A DNA stretch of 64,000 nt from Karstenula rhodostoma CBS 690.94 (Eukaryota > Ascomycota > Dothideomycetes > Pleosporales > Didymosphaeriaceae): positions 2,387,937 to 2,451,936 of the forward strand of contig MU001494.1 in NCBI GenBank assembly GCA_010093485.1, written 5' to 3'. The position numbers and the translations under genes were made by a program. Below, piece after piece: positions 11,109 to 22,400 of this stretch. The first letter of the stretch is position 1. Every line of letters starts with the position of its first letter. The notes beneath the pieces were generated by a model. The model searched no databases, had not been told where the DNA came from, and was given only the letters and a program-made list of their open reading frames with translations.

Positions 11109-13312
11109 CTAAACCAGCGTGATTGTTGGGAATGTTTCCCTGTCTTCTTTTTCTGGCTCCTTTCCCACCATCTCTTTATCTGCCACTAGAAAACCAAGCC
11201 TCTGGTAATTCTTTGTTCCATCTACTCTCTTCACGATCAGAGCATGATATGTTCCCTCATCTTCTGTGTCATCAGCCTTCCACGAACGGCTCTTGAGAAT
11301 GAAGAGAGCATAGATATCAACACCTTCTAAACTCTTTACAATCTTCTTCGCCTCTTGAGGAGCATCGTCGGCTGTGAAGGCAAAGTCAAAGCGTGAAGAA
11401 CATCCTTTGGGATCACCGTTCTTGGTGCGCACCCCCACGTTGTTCTGATACTTGTGTTGGCCCTTCGCTTCGGGATCCCAATCCTCCAAAATAAGATGCA
11501 ACTGTTCGCATGGAGCTCGAAGCTTGATCCATCCGTCTGTGACCTCTCCGAATGGATTCGTGCCCTTGAGAACAACCTTCGCATCTAGAATCTCTGCTAT
11601 ATCAGTGTAGTCAACTGTCTGTCCAGTTGCTGGGATTCCATCGCCCGATGCCCACGACCATGAGGGAGCTCGGTATTCAGACACGCGTCGGAAGCTGAGG
11701 CTCTGCCACACAAGGCCCTCAATCAGCTGGTCTCTCCACAACCCGGCGAGATACTCTTCACCGATTCTTTCCGCGTATATACTTGCGATTCCGGAGATGG
11801 CTGGTAGCTTATCGGATGCATGTGTCAATTTTTTCAGCCCATATAGCCAAAGCAATTCGTACCACCCGCTTAATGTGTCGCGCTTCGGCCGCTCGTTGAT
11901 ATTGAGCCCTTTAAGCCAGGGTCTTTGTTTCTCCAGTTCTGTACCATCTAAGCTCTTGTGTGCACATGCGTGTCGGAAATCGAGGTTGAGACCGTCTTCT
12001 CCACGAAAACCTTCATTGCATTCGCTGTAAAGTACGAGCAGGGTCAGCTAGGACAGAACCACCTTGTATATGGGTCAAACCTACAAAAACATCTGATCAG
12101 AACCATATATCATGACTCGATGAGATAGCACACGTTCTTGCAAGCCCCAGGCTCGCTGGGACAGAGGCTCATGGGGCAAAGTAACGTAGTCCGAATTTAC
12201 AAGCTCTTCTCGCAGGGGCAAGTTGAAGGCAAGAGCTTTGCCACGTATGTCGCTGCGGACATAGTCCAGCTCTACGAAGCTTCGGCTCGTGCGTGAGTCG
12301 AGAAATCCTTCGGAGATATCCTTTGCTCTGGCCGCGGCGACCGTCAGGTACGCGTTAGAATATATCGAAAGCATCTTTGCTGATTCTTTTTCCCAGTCTG
12401 CATATTCATCTTGGCAAATGCACAACGAGTCAACCCAAAGGTAGCGTAGACCGAGCTCTCGCGTCAATCTCACGATATCTTGATAAGTTGCCGGCATGTC
12501 CGCTATTTCGATACCCGCCTTTCGCGATTCCATCGTCGCTCGTGTTGTTGTGAACGCCAAAGGCGAACCCCAGCAATAACTCAGTGATACGTACTGTCCA
12601 ACTGTGCCTTCGGGAACAGGTTCCCACAGATGCACTTTCGGGCTATTAGATTCGCCAACATCGATTACACGAGACGGCAGCAATGTTTCGGCTGGAATGC
12701 AGGTAGGGTGATTGTTGCAGTCCTGCAGCCATTTACGGCATCTTCTGAACGCAACTTGGGAACGGGCATCGCCTTCGACTGGCCTACCTTCGATAACCTC
12801 TTCCAAGGGATCACCTGAAGCTGTCAGCATGTCAAACTCAAACCAACGCTTCGAAATTTACCATCTCGAACGCAAAGCCCCAATGCGGCAATGATGTAAG
12901 CGTCCTCGTCGCCCCTCTCTTTCCGTCTTTTGGACCGCTCACCGTCGCCATCAACAAAACTCATAACCCAGCAGCCATCACCACCCTCCCGCCTCTTAAC
13001 AAGAAACAAGTCGTACGTGGGCCACTCATACTGTATTTTTTCCTTTGCTTCCCATTTCGGCTTCAATTCTTCGAGCTGTTTTTCCACGTTTTCAGCAGAC
13101 GAAAGAATTATTTGGCATAAGGCGCATGACGATGCTGAGTTTCGTAGAGCGTCCAGGCTTTGGTGGTGTTGGTGACCGCGCTCGTTCTTTGGCCAGCGCA
13201 TAACGGGCTGGATGTATTTATGCCCGGTTAAATTGCAAGAAAGATCTGCTGGAACTTCGGGGAGAGATTCCCAGGGGATATCTTTGCATAGGTCGCACAG
13301 AGACATCTTCAA
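11109..13312 (-). CDS. HET-domain (heterokaryon incompatibility) protein
   Basis: Three exons (12862-13312, 12085-12814, 11109-12024) with introns of 47 and 60 nt, giving 698 aa; all phases match. The N-terminal part carries Cys-rich CDLCKDIPW and CALCQIIL segments common before HET domains. The HET domain (about residues 200-350) shows the three family blocks: YVSLSYCWGS, LRYLWVDSLCICQDE and YSNAYLTVAAARA, followed by LSQRAWGLQERVLSHR. A C-terminal region with LPAISGIA and APSWSWASGDG is also typical. Such proteins trigger cell death after fusion of incompatible hyphae in Neurospora and Podospora; they are highly variable and often accessory. No NACHT or repeat domain is fused here, so it belongs to the large group of stand-alone HET proteins whose partners are unknown. 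Confidence 0.9.
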
Positions 13313-13917
13313 GCTTGATATGGATCGAGATGACTAGTATTGGAGGTTGCGGGTGTACATACGTAATGGCATTGGCCTCGTATAGCTATTGAGCAGCGGG
13401 CACCGAAGCGACAGAGGGTACGTTTGAGAGGAGAGTGGTCTTTCCGATGATATACGCGCCGATCAGGCGGCAGTGAGGGGGCGAAGCGTGAAGTGGCGAG
13501 GTTGCACTGCGAGTCATCTTAGGCAACCTTTGGCCCTAAGAGGGTTACCAGTCACGGTTTGGCTAAGCTGGTTACGAACTAGCCTAAGGTCAAATTCAGC
13601 TCTCTGATTGGGTCGGTACCGAAGACATCCCCAAGAAGGATTATTTGCTATAGAAAGTCCTAAGTATTTGCTGGTCCAGGAACGACGGCATGAGAGGAGC
13701 AAGATCACCCAACACAATCCGCGACGACTAGGCGTGGATCTTTGAAGGAGGTCGACCGCCCTTTCTTAGACGCGAGGATACAAACGCTTTTCAAGCCGGC
13801 CATGAGCAAATCCTCACTCATTGGTGACCCTACGTACACCGAGCCATCAACAAGATGGAGCTTGGCGGATATCCAATGGCGTTTTTTTCGGCTTGTCCCT
13901 GTACCCTATGCTTCCTA
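13313..13917. other. Intergenic, no gene recognised
   Basis: Holds the HET gene promoter and the 3' region of the acetyltransferase gene. I see no further feature. Confidence 0.4.
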
Positions 13918-14685
13918 TCACAATCCATATTCCTTAGGATCTTTCTTCAAACCCCTTACCCATACCAGCAGTTTGAGTGGATGCTTCCCTTTACTGACCT
14001 GTCCAGGACTCTGCAACGCGCGTATATTCCTCTCACCCAGCAACTCGAATCCAGCTCTTCTCAGCACCTTCATCGACGCCTCATTATCGTCATCGCAATA
14101 GCCCAACAACTCCGTCACACCTTTTTCGCGGTCGTAGTAATCCGACAGTCCCTTCACAGCTTCGGCAGCGTAACCTTTACCTCTCGCAGCTGGGAGCAAG
14201 TTGAAGCCAATGTCGGGTAGTTGGGGTGTGTCTGGCCCGCGAAGATTGAGACCAACTAAGCCAACGGGCGTTGCATTCTCAACGCGTTTCGCCGTATCCT
14301 CATGCGACTCAGCGGGAGGAAGGACTGAAACGCAATATCTGCCGTAGCCGCTCGTCTCGATCTGGGTCGAACGGGTTTCCATCATGTCGATTGCCGCTGC
14401 GCGGTCAGGAATAGTTGGCTTCGTGTTTCCATTCTCATCGACAGTAGTGTAATCTTTATAGAGCTCGAGGGTGAGGGCGATGTGCGATTCCTTGCTAGGA
14501 TTGAAGTAGGTTATCGCCAGGCGGGGAGTCGTAATGTAGAAACTAAAGTCAAGCATGGCTGCAAGTTCTCGAACGGTGCGATGTGGATTCGTATCGGGGG
14601 AATGTTGAGGTGCTTTCACAAGACTTCGAGGCATGAGTTTAAGAGGTCTGTCGACGCATGGCTTACCTTGTGAACTAAGACTCAT
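13918..14685 (-). CDS. GNAT-family N-acetyltransferase
   Basis: Single exon, 255 aa. The opening ~35 residues are Pro/Ser/Lys-rich and the core begins near ITTPRLAITYFNPS, so translation could also start later, for example at MLDFSFYITTP (residue 44). The GNAT core is visible: strand TPVGLVGLNLRG, then PDIGFNLLPAARGKGYAAEAVKGL, which contains the acetyl-CoA-binding R-G-K-G-Y-A loop, and EASMKVLRRAGFELLGER near the end. This layout is that of the RimJ/RimL-like (acetyltransf_3) subgroup. It would transfer acetyl from acetyl-CoA to an amine on a small molecule or protein N-terminus; the substrate cannot be told from sequence. Confidence 0.85.
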   Translation of the reverse strand: MSLSSQGKPCVDRPLKLMPRSLVKAPQHSPDTNPHRTVRELAAMLDFSFYITTPRLAITYFNPSKESHIALTLELYKDYTTVDENGNTKPTIPDRAAAIDMMETRSTQIETSGYGRYCVSVLPPAESHEDTAKRVENATPVGLVGLNLRGPDTPQLPDIGFNLLPAARGKGYAAEAVKGLSDYYDREKGVTELLGYCDDDNEASMKVLRRAGFELLGERNIRALQSPGQVSKGKHPLKLLVWVRGLKKDPKEYGL

Positions 14686-15415
14686 GAGGTGTAGTGGATT
14701 CGGAACCTACAGAGGAGGATTTACTCAATACAAGAGCTGACTCATACCGAAGAGCCGACCTTCCTTTTTGAGCGACACAAACATGACTCTTCAAGATTCA
14801 ACGAAAACGTGGAACCATCGCTACCGGTTCAATGTTCAGCAGCGCGCTGCCCCACTTCGGAGCCAACGAACACCGGTGACACGAGTATTCCGATTTCTAC
14901 TCCGATCTTCACAAGCACACGGATGAGATCTAGCCAACAGCTATATAGCCTTTTATAAAGTGCGCTGCGTGCTACATTGATGGCACCAAAGCATGGGCTT
15001 TACATGTGTGTTTTCACTAATGGTTTGTCCTTCCCATACGAGTCGGTGAAGAGCGAAAATCTTAGCCAAGGTTAAGATCTGGAAGTCCTATGACAGTGTG
15101 CAACCGACCAGACCGACCATAGTCTCTGTCGAGAATCGTTGATGTTATCAAGGGTCTCTATGCTAAAACAGTTCCGATGCTTCGAGACGCATTGCGAGAC
15201 CTTCGACCTGAGAAAACTTTGATCCCAATGAACCCTCGATCCCAACCGAGTCAAGAAAACGCCATTGGGTGAGTATATAACGTATTCCGAGAGCTATCAG
15301 TGCGCTGGAAAAACCTACTCCATCTTTTGCCTTCAGATCCAGTGCGTGTAATTCCTTAAACACAGTAAATTGTTGGTCAACATCACCCCAATAATAATCT
15401 CTCGCAAACCCCCAT
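14686..15415. other. Intergenic, no gene recognised
   Basis: Contains the acetyltransferase promoter. Short frames only; no domain, RNA gene or repeat recognised. Confidence 0.4.
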
Positions 15416-16312
15416 CTACACCCTACGCTTCGCATGTTTCGGACGGGGCATCTCATCAATAGTACACAATCTCACATACCAACAATGGCCTCCACCTCCA
15501 CTGATCGTACCTTTCAAAAACGGCAAACCGTCCTTATCAACCCACCTTTTTTCATTTGTAAGAGCGACGGAATATGTCAGTTGCGTCTTGTGTTTCATGC
15601 AGGCTGCCCAAGCGTTTGATTTCTCGGTGAAAAGACCAAGGCAGAGCGAGTGGTCCAGAGCCACATATATGCTTTGGATGGGCGTTTCTGATGGCAGGAT
15701 GGGGCGGGCGTCGGATGATGTTGACTTCGTGGGTCCACCATTTGCGCTGACGTGTGAGGCATCAGGGATGATGTGCGGATCTTGATCCGGCTCGTCTGTG
15801 AGGGCATCGAGGGGTTTCGAATCCTGTTTCTTCGCATCATCTTTTGTGGGAGCGCCCAAGAATTTTCCATCCCCGGTACCATCTTTCTCATTTTCGTTCT
15901 TAGTCTCCTCCTTCTCGATCAGTTTTTGTGGCAATATCCGCACTTTATTCCCACAGTCGTGCAGTCCTTCGTCCACCCATTTCGAAAGGTAATCTTCCCA
16001 CGCCCCGGCTAGTCTCGCTGCTTTTGTGGCGGTCGCAGTCGATGAGTACACGCCCAGGAAATCTCTTTGGTCTTCCACGGTGTAATAGATTGATGGGCTT
16101 ACAGGTGTGAGATTGACACTCCTCCATGACACAGAACCGCCTTGCTTGCGAGATCGTTGTTTTCGCGGTCTTTGCGATAACTTTTCATTCATGGAGTGCA
16201 AGAAGGATTCTGGTGGAGTGGTGGACTTGGGGCGATGGCGAGTAGCGTCATTGAGGGATAGTTCGTACAGAAGGGCTGTGATGTTATCGGTGGAGGACAT
16301 AGGGTGTGACAT
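15416..16312 (-). CDS. Hypothetical protein with two related modules
   Basis: Single exon, 298 aa, start MSHPMSSTDNITALLYELSLND. I do not recognise the family. An Arg/Lys-rich stretch (about 45-60) precedes a module SIYYTVEDQRDFLGVYSS..A, followed by a charged disordered linker (KEETKNENEKDGTGDG). A second module, SIYVALDHSLCLGLFTEKSNAWAACMKHK, and a C-terminal beta-rich part (GGGGHCWYVRLCTIDE) follow. The two modules share the pattern [SI]Y-[VY]-x-x-[DE]-x(4)-LG-[VL]-[YF]-[ST], suggesting an internal duplication. The tail PRPKHAKRRV is basic. No membrane segment or signal peptide is seen. An intracellular, possibly nuclear, protein is likely. Confidence 0.6.
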   Translation of the reverse strand: MSHPMSSTDNITALLYELSLNDATRHRPKSTTPPESFLHSMNEKLSQRPRKQRSRKQGGSVSWRSVNLTPVSPSIYYTVEDQRDFLGVYSSTATATKAARLAGAWEDYLSKWVDEGLHDCGNKVRILPQKLIEKEETKNENEKDGTGDGKFLGAPTKDDAKKQDSKPLDALTDEPDQDPHIIPDASHVSANGGPTKSTSSDARPILPSETPIQSIYVALDHSLCLGLFTEKSNAWAACMKHKTQLTYSVALTNEKRWVDKDGLPFLKGTISGGGGHCWYVRLCTIDEMPRPKHAKRRV

Positions 16313-16604
16313 GGGGATCCGTAATCAAATCTTCGACAGGTGTTGAGACGTGTCGTGATAGTGCAACAAAGCTGAGATTCTACCCCGCGCCTGTCATCTT
16401 GGGTGTTCGGTAGTTGCCTGTCCGATCGCTCGGTAAGAATACAGCCAATGATAGCAATGTTAGCCGTGTAACGTTTGATTCTGAGGTTTCTCTAGCTTCG
16501 AAAGGAAAGGAAGACCGTTGCTTCACCCCTCATTTTCTGTCCTCTTCTTCGGGCAGATCCGTCACTGTATCTCTCCTTTCGTCATCATTGTTGAGCTTCT
16601 CGTT

Positions 16605-18118
16605 CTAACATCCCTCATCTTCTCTCGTAAATCCTAATATTGTACTCCACCTCGTCGCCGTATATATGACCCCATACGTTTCACTCTCCGCTTGCAACTT
16701 CTTCTGCGTCTTTTTCAAGATTTCCCATCCATTGTCCTCAACCGCGATGAGGACCTTGTCCAGCCTCGGCCACTTCTCCTCCTTCATTCTTACCACCGCG
16801 CCCACCACTGACATCGCAGGTTTAACGGCCCAACCAGCGCACTGCACTATCTCAAGGTTTTTTAAAGACCCTGGTAACGCATCGACAACGTGGTACTCCG
16901 CGTGTTCGGTGTACCAGCTAAAGCCGGCATCGTTTTGCGCAGCTACGGCGCCAAGCGGAACTTCATTTTCAAAGTACCCGAAGAGAAAGTCAAAGGCGAT
17001 GCTCAAATGCGTGAGGGATGTGTAGTCCTTGAAGCTCATAGGCGCGAACGTCGATTCTGGATCATTCTTTTCAGTGTCATCAACAGGATGTAGCGTGACC
17101 GACTTCAGTGTCTCTTTCTGTTGGTCTAGCGCCCGGTTAATCTCGAGCGTCGAGACGGGGATCCAAGCCCAGGGGTGCCCGATCTCGTAGTCAAACGTCT
17201 CCAGGGCTTTGGCCGTTCCTAGGAAACGGACAAGGTGCTCGCCAAGCAGCTTACACGAGGGCCGGAAGGAGATGGATGTGTAATTTGTAGATCGAGGTTT
17301 AGATCGAGAAACGCTTGTTCGCCATCTTGGGAGCGGTCGCCATCACCAACTTGACTGCTTTCGATAACTTTGACTGATGGCCATTTGGCGACAACGGTGA
17401 GCGGGAAGGGTGAGTTGGGGTACTCTGACGCTGAGCCTTAGTGTAATTTCATGGAAACTTCTGTGATGGACTCACTGCTACCGCCCCAATCTCCTATGTT
17501 AACCTTTTCCAGCTTCGCAAACGGCGACTTCACACCCGTCTCCGCATCCTTAGATGCTGCAGTCACGGCATCAATAACGGACTCGAATATCTGCCAATCT
17601 TCGTCATACATGTTGTTGTGCGTGAGCTCGTGAAGGTTTGGCAGCCGAGCTAACATCAAAGGCAGGATTACGCTCATCTTGGGCCCATCTAGAAAGTCTT
17701 TTCCCCATCTCTTTTGCCCTCCTTCGCTACCATCATACTCTTTCAGAACGTTGACAACGCGTCGAATCTCAGCGTGCTGTTCTACTGTGAACCCGTGCTT
17801 TTCCAATGTACTATCATCCTTTTCGTTGGTTACCCGTGGACTCTCGTCAAGCTCAATTTCGAGACTTGTAGTGAATGAATGCACTAATTCAGCTTTTCTG
17901 CGATCGAAAAGCAGTTTTAAGATGAGCTTTTGGGTTGCATCGGCTGTAGAGTTGGGGTCGCCAACGTTGCGGTATAGCAGGGGCAGTGCGAGGCGCGAAA
18001 TTTGGCGGTTTACAAGCAGGAGGTTATGGATCTCGTTACACCGTTCGCCTTCGCAGGCCTCTTCGATTATGTACAGCAGTATTTCCTCAGGGAGGTCGGA
18101 CAACTCTCGCGGGGACAT
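16605..18118 (-). pseudogene. F-box protein gene with probable frameshift
   Basis: Exon 1 (17476-18118; ATG of MSPRELSDLPEEILL) encodes an F-box-like N-terminus: LPEEILLYIIEEA then LLLVNRQISRLALPLLYRNV. A 45-nt intron follows (17431-17475; GTGAGT..CTCAG, CTAAG branch). Exon 2 continues in frame until a TAG near 17219. The next reading frame carries an obvious continuation (ISFRPSCKLLGEHLVRF... to the stop at 16605-16607). No pyrimidine-AG acceptor lies in the overlap, so splicing does not explain the switch; a one-base deletion in the genome or a sequencing error near 17281-17300 does. F-box proteins bring substrates to SCF ubiquitin ligases, and this class has a variable leucine-rich C-terminus. 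If the shift is an assembly error the protein is about 500 aa and intact. Confidence 0.6.
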
Positions 18119-18393
18119 TTCGAGCAAGAGAGAAAGAGGACTTGTCACCGTCGGATGTTATTTATGAGTTGCATTGTTTGCGAACACAGGAAGGTTGACC
18201 TCACCGCCTGCCGCTTGTACCCTGCTGCCCCGCACCTACGTCGGTTGCACCCCACCGCGCAACCTCATTCGCACACCAGCCCAGGCAACCATCCGCCCAC
18301 CACCCATATTCACCATAGTCGCAGCTGCACAGGCAACAGCCGGCCATCCCCGATATCCTCCCTGTTGTGCCTGCCTATACCGCATCCATAGCC

Positions 18394-19023
18394 ATGCCTC
18401 CCAAGAACAAAGGGAAAAGCAAAGACTCCGGAGGCGACAGCAAAGGCGACAGCAAATCCAAGCTCAAGCCCGCAACCAGCATCAACGTGCGACACATTCT
18501 GTGCGAGAAACACAGCAAGAAGGAGGAGGCGCTGGAGAAGCTGAGGAATGGCGCAAAGTTCGATGAGGTCGCAAGAGAGATGAGCGAGGACAAGGCTAGG
18601 CAAGGTGGGTAGCATACATACGTTCTTGTACACCCGTCCTATACACTCATCCCTATACACCCATCTCCACACCTATCCCCACAAAAACCCCCATCCCCCA
18701 ACCCACCCAGCCCAAACAAGCAAACGTCCCAACCCCAATCTCTCCCCCTTCACCTCCCCCCTTACCCACCCACGCCTAACCACCCCCAGGCGGTTCCCTC
18801 GGCTGGAAAGTCCGCGGCAGTCTCCTCGCCGACTTCGAAAAAGTCGCCTACGACCTAGAACCGAGCAGTGAGTCTTCCCAACCCAATCCAATCCTGCCGG
18901 CCTGCGAGGATAGAAAAAGCTGATCGCGTCGTTGTGTAACTACCAGCTACGGGGAGTCCCAAGATAGGCGAGGTCAAGACGTCCGAGGGGTACCACATCA
19001 TCATGGTGGAGGGGCGGAAGTGA
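18394..19023 (+). CDS. Par14/PIN4-type parvulin peptidyl-prolyl isomerase
   Basis: Three exons (18394-18604, 18790-18867, 18947-19023) with introns of 185 and 79 nt, giving 121 aa, close to human Par14 (131 aa). The N-terminal ~27 residues are a Lys/Ser/Gly-rich tail ([17 protein letters not shown]), as in Par14, where it binds DNA or ribosomal precursors. The parvulin fold follows: NVRHILCEK (first strand with active-site His), helices with [23 protein letters not shown], a GGSLGW turn, and the end [12 protein letters not shown] with the second conserved His. It accelerates cis/trans isomerisation of X-Pro bonds. The basic Pin1 phosphate-binding loop is absent, so it should not need phospho-Ser/Thr. 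Intron 1 is long and C-rich. Confidence 0.9.
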
Positions 19024-19476
19024 TGAGGATGGATGGAGTGGGATGGGTGGAGTAGGATGGTGAGACGCGGGAGACACTAGCTAGCGTTCGTCGAGTTGAG
19101 GGTGCAGGTTAGGTTCGCAAACGAAGCTGAGCGTGAATAGAAGAGGCACACAACAGTGCGTACATTTTTGTTTGTAGTAGTGGAGACAATCCAGTTCAAA
19201 GGGCAATGTTTCATCACACATGCCATTACTATGGACAACCGCCATATCCTGTCATTCATGACTTGCTGCACATCTCGTTCATACATGCAAAGGCCGTGTC
19301 CGCTAGAACAGTCCAGTCGCTTCTTCATGGCCCAAAACACATAATCATGTCCGGCCTCCCGTCCTCCCCAGTCGCGGGTGCTTCCTCCGGGGTATATTCC
19401 TTCGCACTTGCCCGCAGTCGCTCAGTCGCAGTGAAGTTGATCGGTCTAGGAAATACAACAAGGCAGGCGAAGCACT
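19024..19476. other. Convergent 3' intergenic region
   Basis: Between the stops of the parvulin and Hos4-like genes. No feature recognised. Confidence 0.4.
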
Positions 19477-22400
19477 TCATCCGTCGCCGTTAACCTTCAG
19501 CGCTACGCCATTCACGCCGTTATGCGCAAGCACCATGTCCATGAAGCTCTTCCTCGGCTTGTGTTTCTTCTCCGTAACAGCCTCGGTCAGTGTCTCTGCC
19601 AGGTGGACCCGTCTCCTCTTGGTGACGTTCTTGATCTCTTCCAGAAGCGGCTGAATGCTTTGCAACTTCTCGATTTCCGGGTACAGTACAGAATCTTCGA
19701 TCCAATACAAGCCTTCCATATCTAGGAACTGCTGGCGGGCCTTCTTGACCGACTCTTGTATTCGTGCGTAATCAAAGTCCGGTGAACCTTCCATGGGAAA
19801 GCGGAAATCTTGTGCGAGAAGAGCGACGTCGTATTGGCGGAGGAGCAGGTCGCGATGCTTGGGTGTGAAGGGTATGCGTGGCCATGAGGAATATGGCTCG
19901 TCCAGCTTTGCAAGATCGAGTTCGGGAAGTCCTAGAATGCCGACCGCTTGGAAAGAGGGTATATATACCTTTTCACTTGAATGGACTTGGAGGTCGGCGG
20001 ATGTCGCGTAAAAGATTGGAAGAAATATGGCGGATACGCCCAGCTCTTCGCCAGAGAAGTGCAACGGTCGGTTGGTTCCAAGCTCGCACGCTCTTCGCAG
20101 TGCGCGAGGCAGTTTTTCGACCCGCCGTTGTCGCGCAACGAGCTCTTCATGCCGTTGTGCTTCTTCGGCTGCACGTCTCTGTGCTTCTTCCTCTTCCCGT
20201 TTGCGAGCGGCTTCCGCTTCTTCTGCGGCACGTTTCGCTTCTTCTTCCGCCTTTGCTTTCTTCTGCGCTTCTTCTTCGACAGCTTTGCGAGCATCTTCTT
20301 CCACTTTCTTCTTCCGCGCGGCCTCCTCTTCGCGTCCTCGGGCGGCCTCCTCTTCGTGCTTGCGCGCAGCTTCCTCGGCAGCTTTCTTCTTGGTCTCTGC
20401 TTGCTTCTCTGCCCGTTTGTGCTCCTCCAGACGGCGCTCGCGGACCACGTCCGGGGTTGCGGCCTTCTCAGGAGGTGCAGGTGTCGATTTTGCAGACACA
20501 CTAGGCGTTCTCTTGACTTTCGTGTCATCAAGAGAATCATTCGAAGCCCGTCGCTTCTTGATATTGTGCACATCTTTCTCCATCGGCCGTGGCTTCAACT
20601 TCTGCTTAACTCTTTTCTCGTCCGCAGAGTCGGTGCCTAACCTGCTCTTAATGTGCTCATTTTCGACCTTCATGTGCATCTTCGACTTTGGCCGGTCGTG
20701 ATCACTATAGTCGTGTGAGGCGGCCCTCGGTATCTTCTTCGATGGATTGTGTTCATCGCCTCCCTTGACCCGTTTGAGGGACTTGTGGTGTTCTTCACCT
20801 TCGCTATACGAACGTGGCTTGGTTGACTTCTTCACTGGCGCCCGCACCTCCTCATCGCTATCCTCATCACTGGTTTCATCGTCGACAACTCGTCTATGCC
20901 GTTTGACGTTCTGGCTTGCCATCTCTTTACCAGACATCAGCCTTCTTGACTTTTGTGGTGCTTGCGGAGCGGTCGTAGGTTTCGTCAACGAGGCAGGTTT
21001 GTGGTTAAAACGTGGTGATGACGAGCGATCTCGGCGTATCAGCGGCGAAGACTTCCGCTTCAGTTGAGTAGGACGGTTCGGCGGCTCTTTCTTTACTCGT
21101 TTTGGGCTCTTGCGGGTCGTAGAATAAAACTCATAGGCCTGCTTGAGAATATCTCTTTCTTGCTCCCACTTCGGGCCGCGCCGCTCTTCCGAGATCTCCC
21201 AATAGGTTTTGCCTTCTCGGTTTCGCCTTGTGGGGTTGAAGGTGTCCTGCTCGAGTAATAGATTCACAATCTTCAAGTGTCCTCTGCCGATAGCTACGAG
21301 CATGGGTGTCTCGCTATGTTTCGAGGGATCGGGGTCCGGTTTGAGTCCGCTTGCCAGAAGAATACTCAGAATGTCGTAATGACCTCCACGAGAAGCAGCA
21401 ACGCCGCACGCGATGTTGATCTTGACGTTGCTGTTGATGAGCTCTCCAACTGCCAGGATATCTCCGTCTCCGGCTTTTTCAATCAACGTTTCGGTATTGT
21501 ATTCATTGTACAGGAGCCGCGAAGTTGATTTGGTCTGTGTCACTGCCGCATTGCTCTCCTCCTCGGTCGCAGCGGATATGTCGACCTCTCGTCGCATGGC
21601 AGCCCTGAGCTCCTTCTCAATGCCGTCCACGTCTTCGGGATGGTCGACGTCGTTCTTGCTAGGCAGTACGTCAATTGCGCGCTGTCCCTTCTTGTTTTGG
21701 TGGTGTGGATTCACATGTCCTTCATTCAACAAGATCCTCACCACATCCAGATGTCCGTTCTCTACAGCGTCGATGAGCGGCGTATCTCGGTCGTTCGATT
21801 CGCAGTCAGTCCGGCATCCTTTGGTGATCAGAAATCCGACGACTTCCTCCCAGCCGTGAAGCGAGGCCTTCTGCAATGGAGTGATTCCGGCGAAGTCGGG
21901 CACATCGATCTCTTCCGGAGCCGCCTCGTAAGCGGTCCGTACCGCGTCAAGGTTGCCCTTCTCACTCTCCCTTGCGAGGCGGGTTGAGCCGAATTTATCG
22001 ACGCGGCGCGGTGCCATTGTGCGTGCAGGCGACGTGAGGGCACGGCCGGGGCGCCCTCTTGAGCGCGACTGCGTAGGTAGATTCGGCGTTTGCGTGGGAC
22101 GGGGTGAAGACGAGTTTTCGGAGCTATCGTCAGACCAGTTCTTGCGCTCTGTTGACACGGCTAGTGCCGTCATGTCCTTGCGGTTGCGGCCAGTTGCACC
22201 GGAGACGAACGACTGTGTTGACTGGGAGCGCTTGTGAGGGCGGCCTAGTCCCGGTGTTGCCGGGGAAGTCGGCTGGCGCATCTCACGCACGCTCTCGGTT
22301 TTGACCTTTTGGCGCGGCGGCTCAAAACCTTTCGGATGAGACTCGTCACGCAGCTTGCGCTTGCGGGACTCGACGGTGGAGGCGCTGCGACCGCGGCCTG

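Noticed and set aside
11109..18118. HET, GNAT and F-box genes as a linked allorecognition cluster
   Set aside because: They share strand but are separated by ordinary spacers, and nothing in the sequence links their functions. HET and F-box genes are common enough for chance proximity.
19878..20701. Three long plus-strand frames (about 210-225 codons) opposite the Hos4-like gene
   Set aside because: They lie opposite the Glu/Lys/Ala-rich coiled coil, whose codons rarely give stops on the other strand. The products are Leu/Ser/Cys-rich strings without domains.
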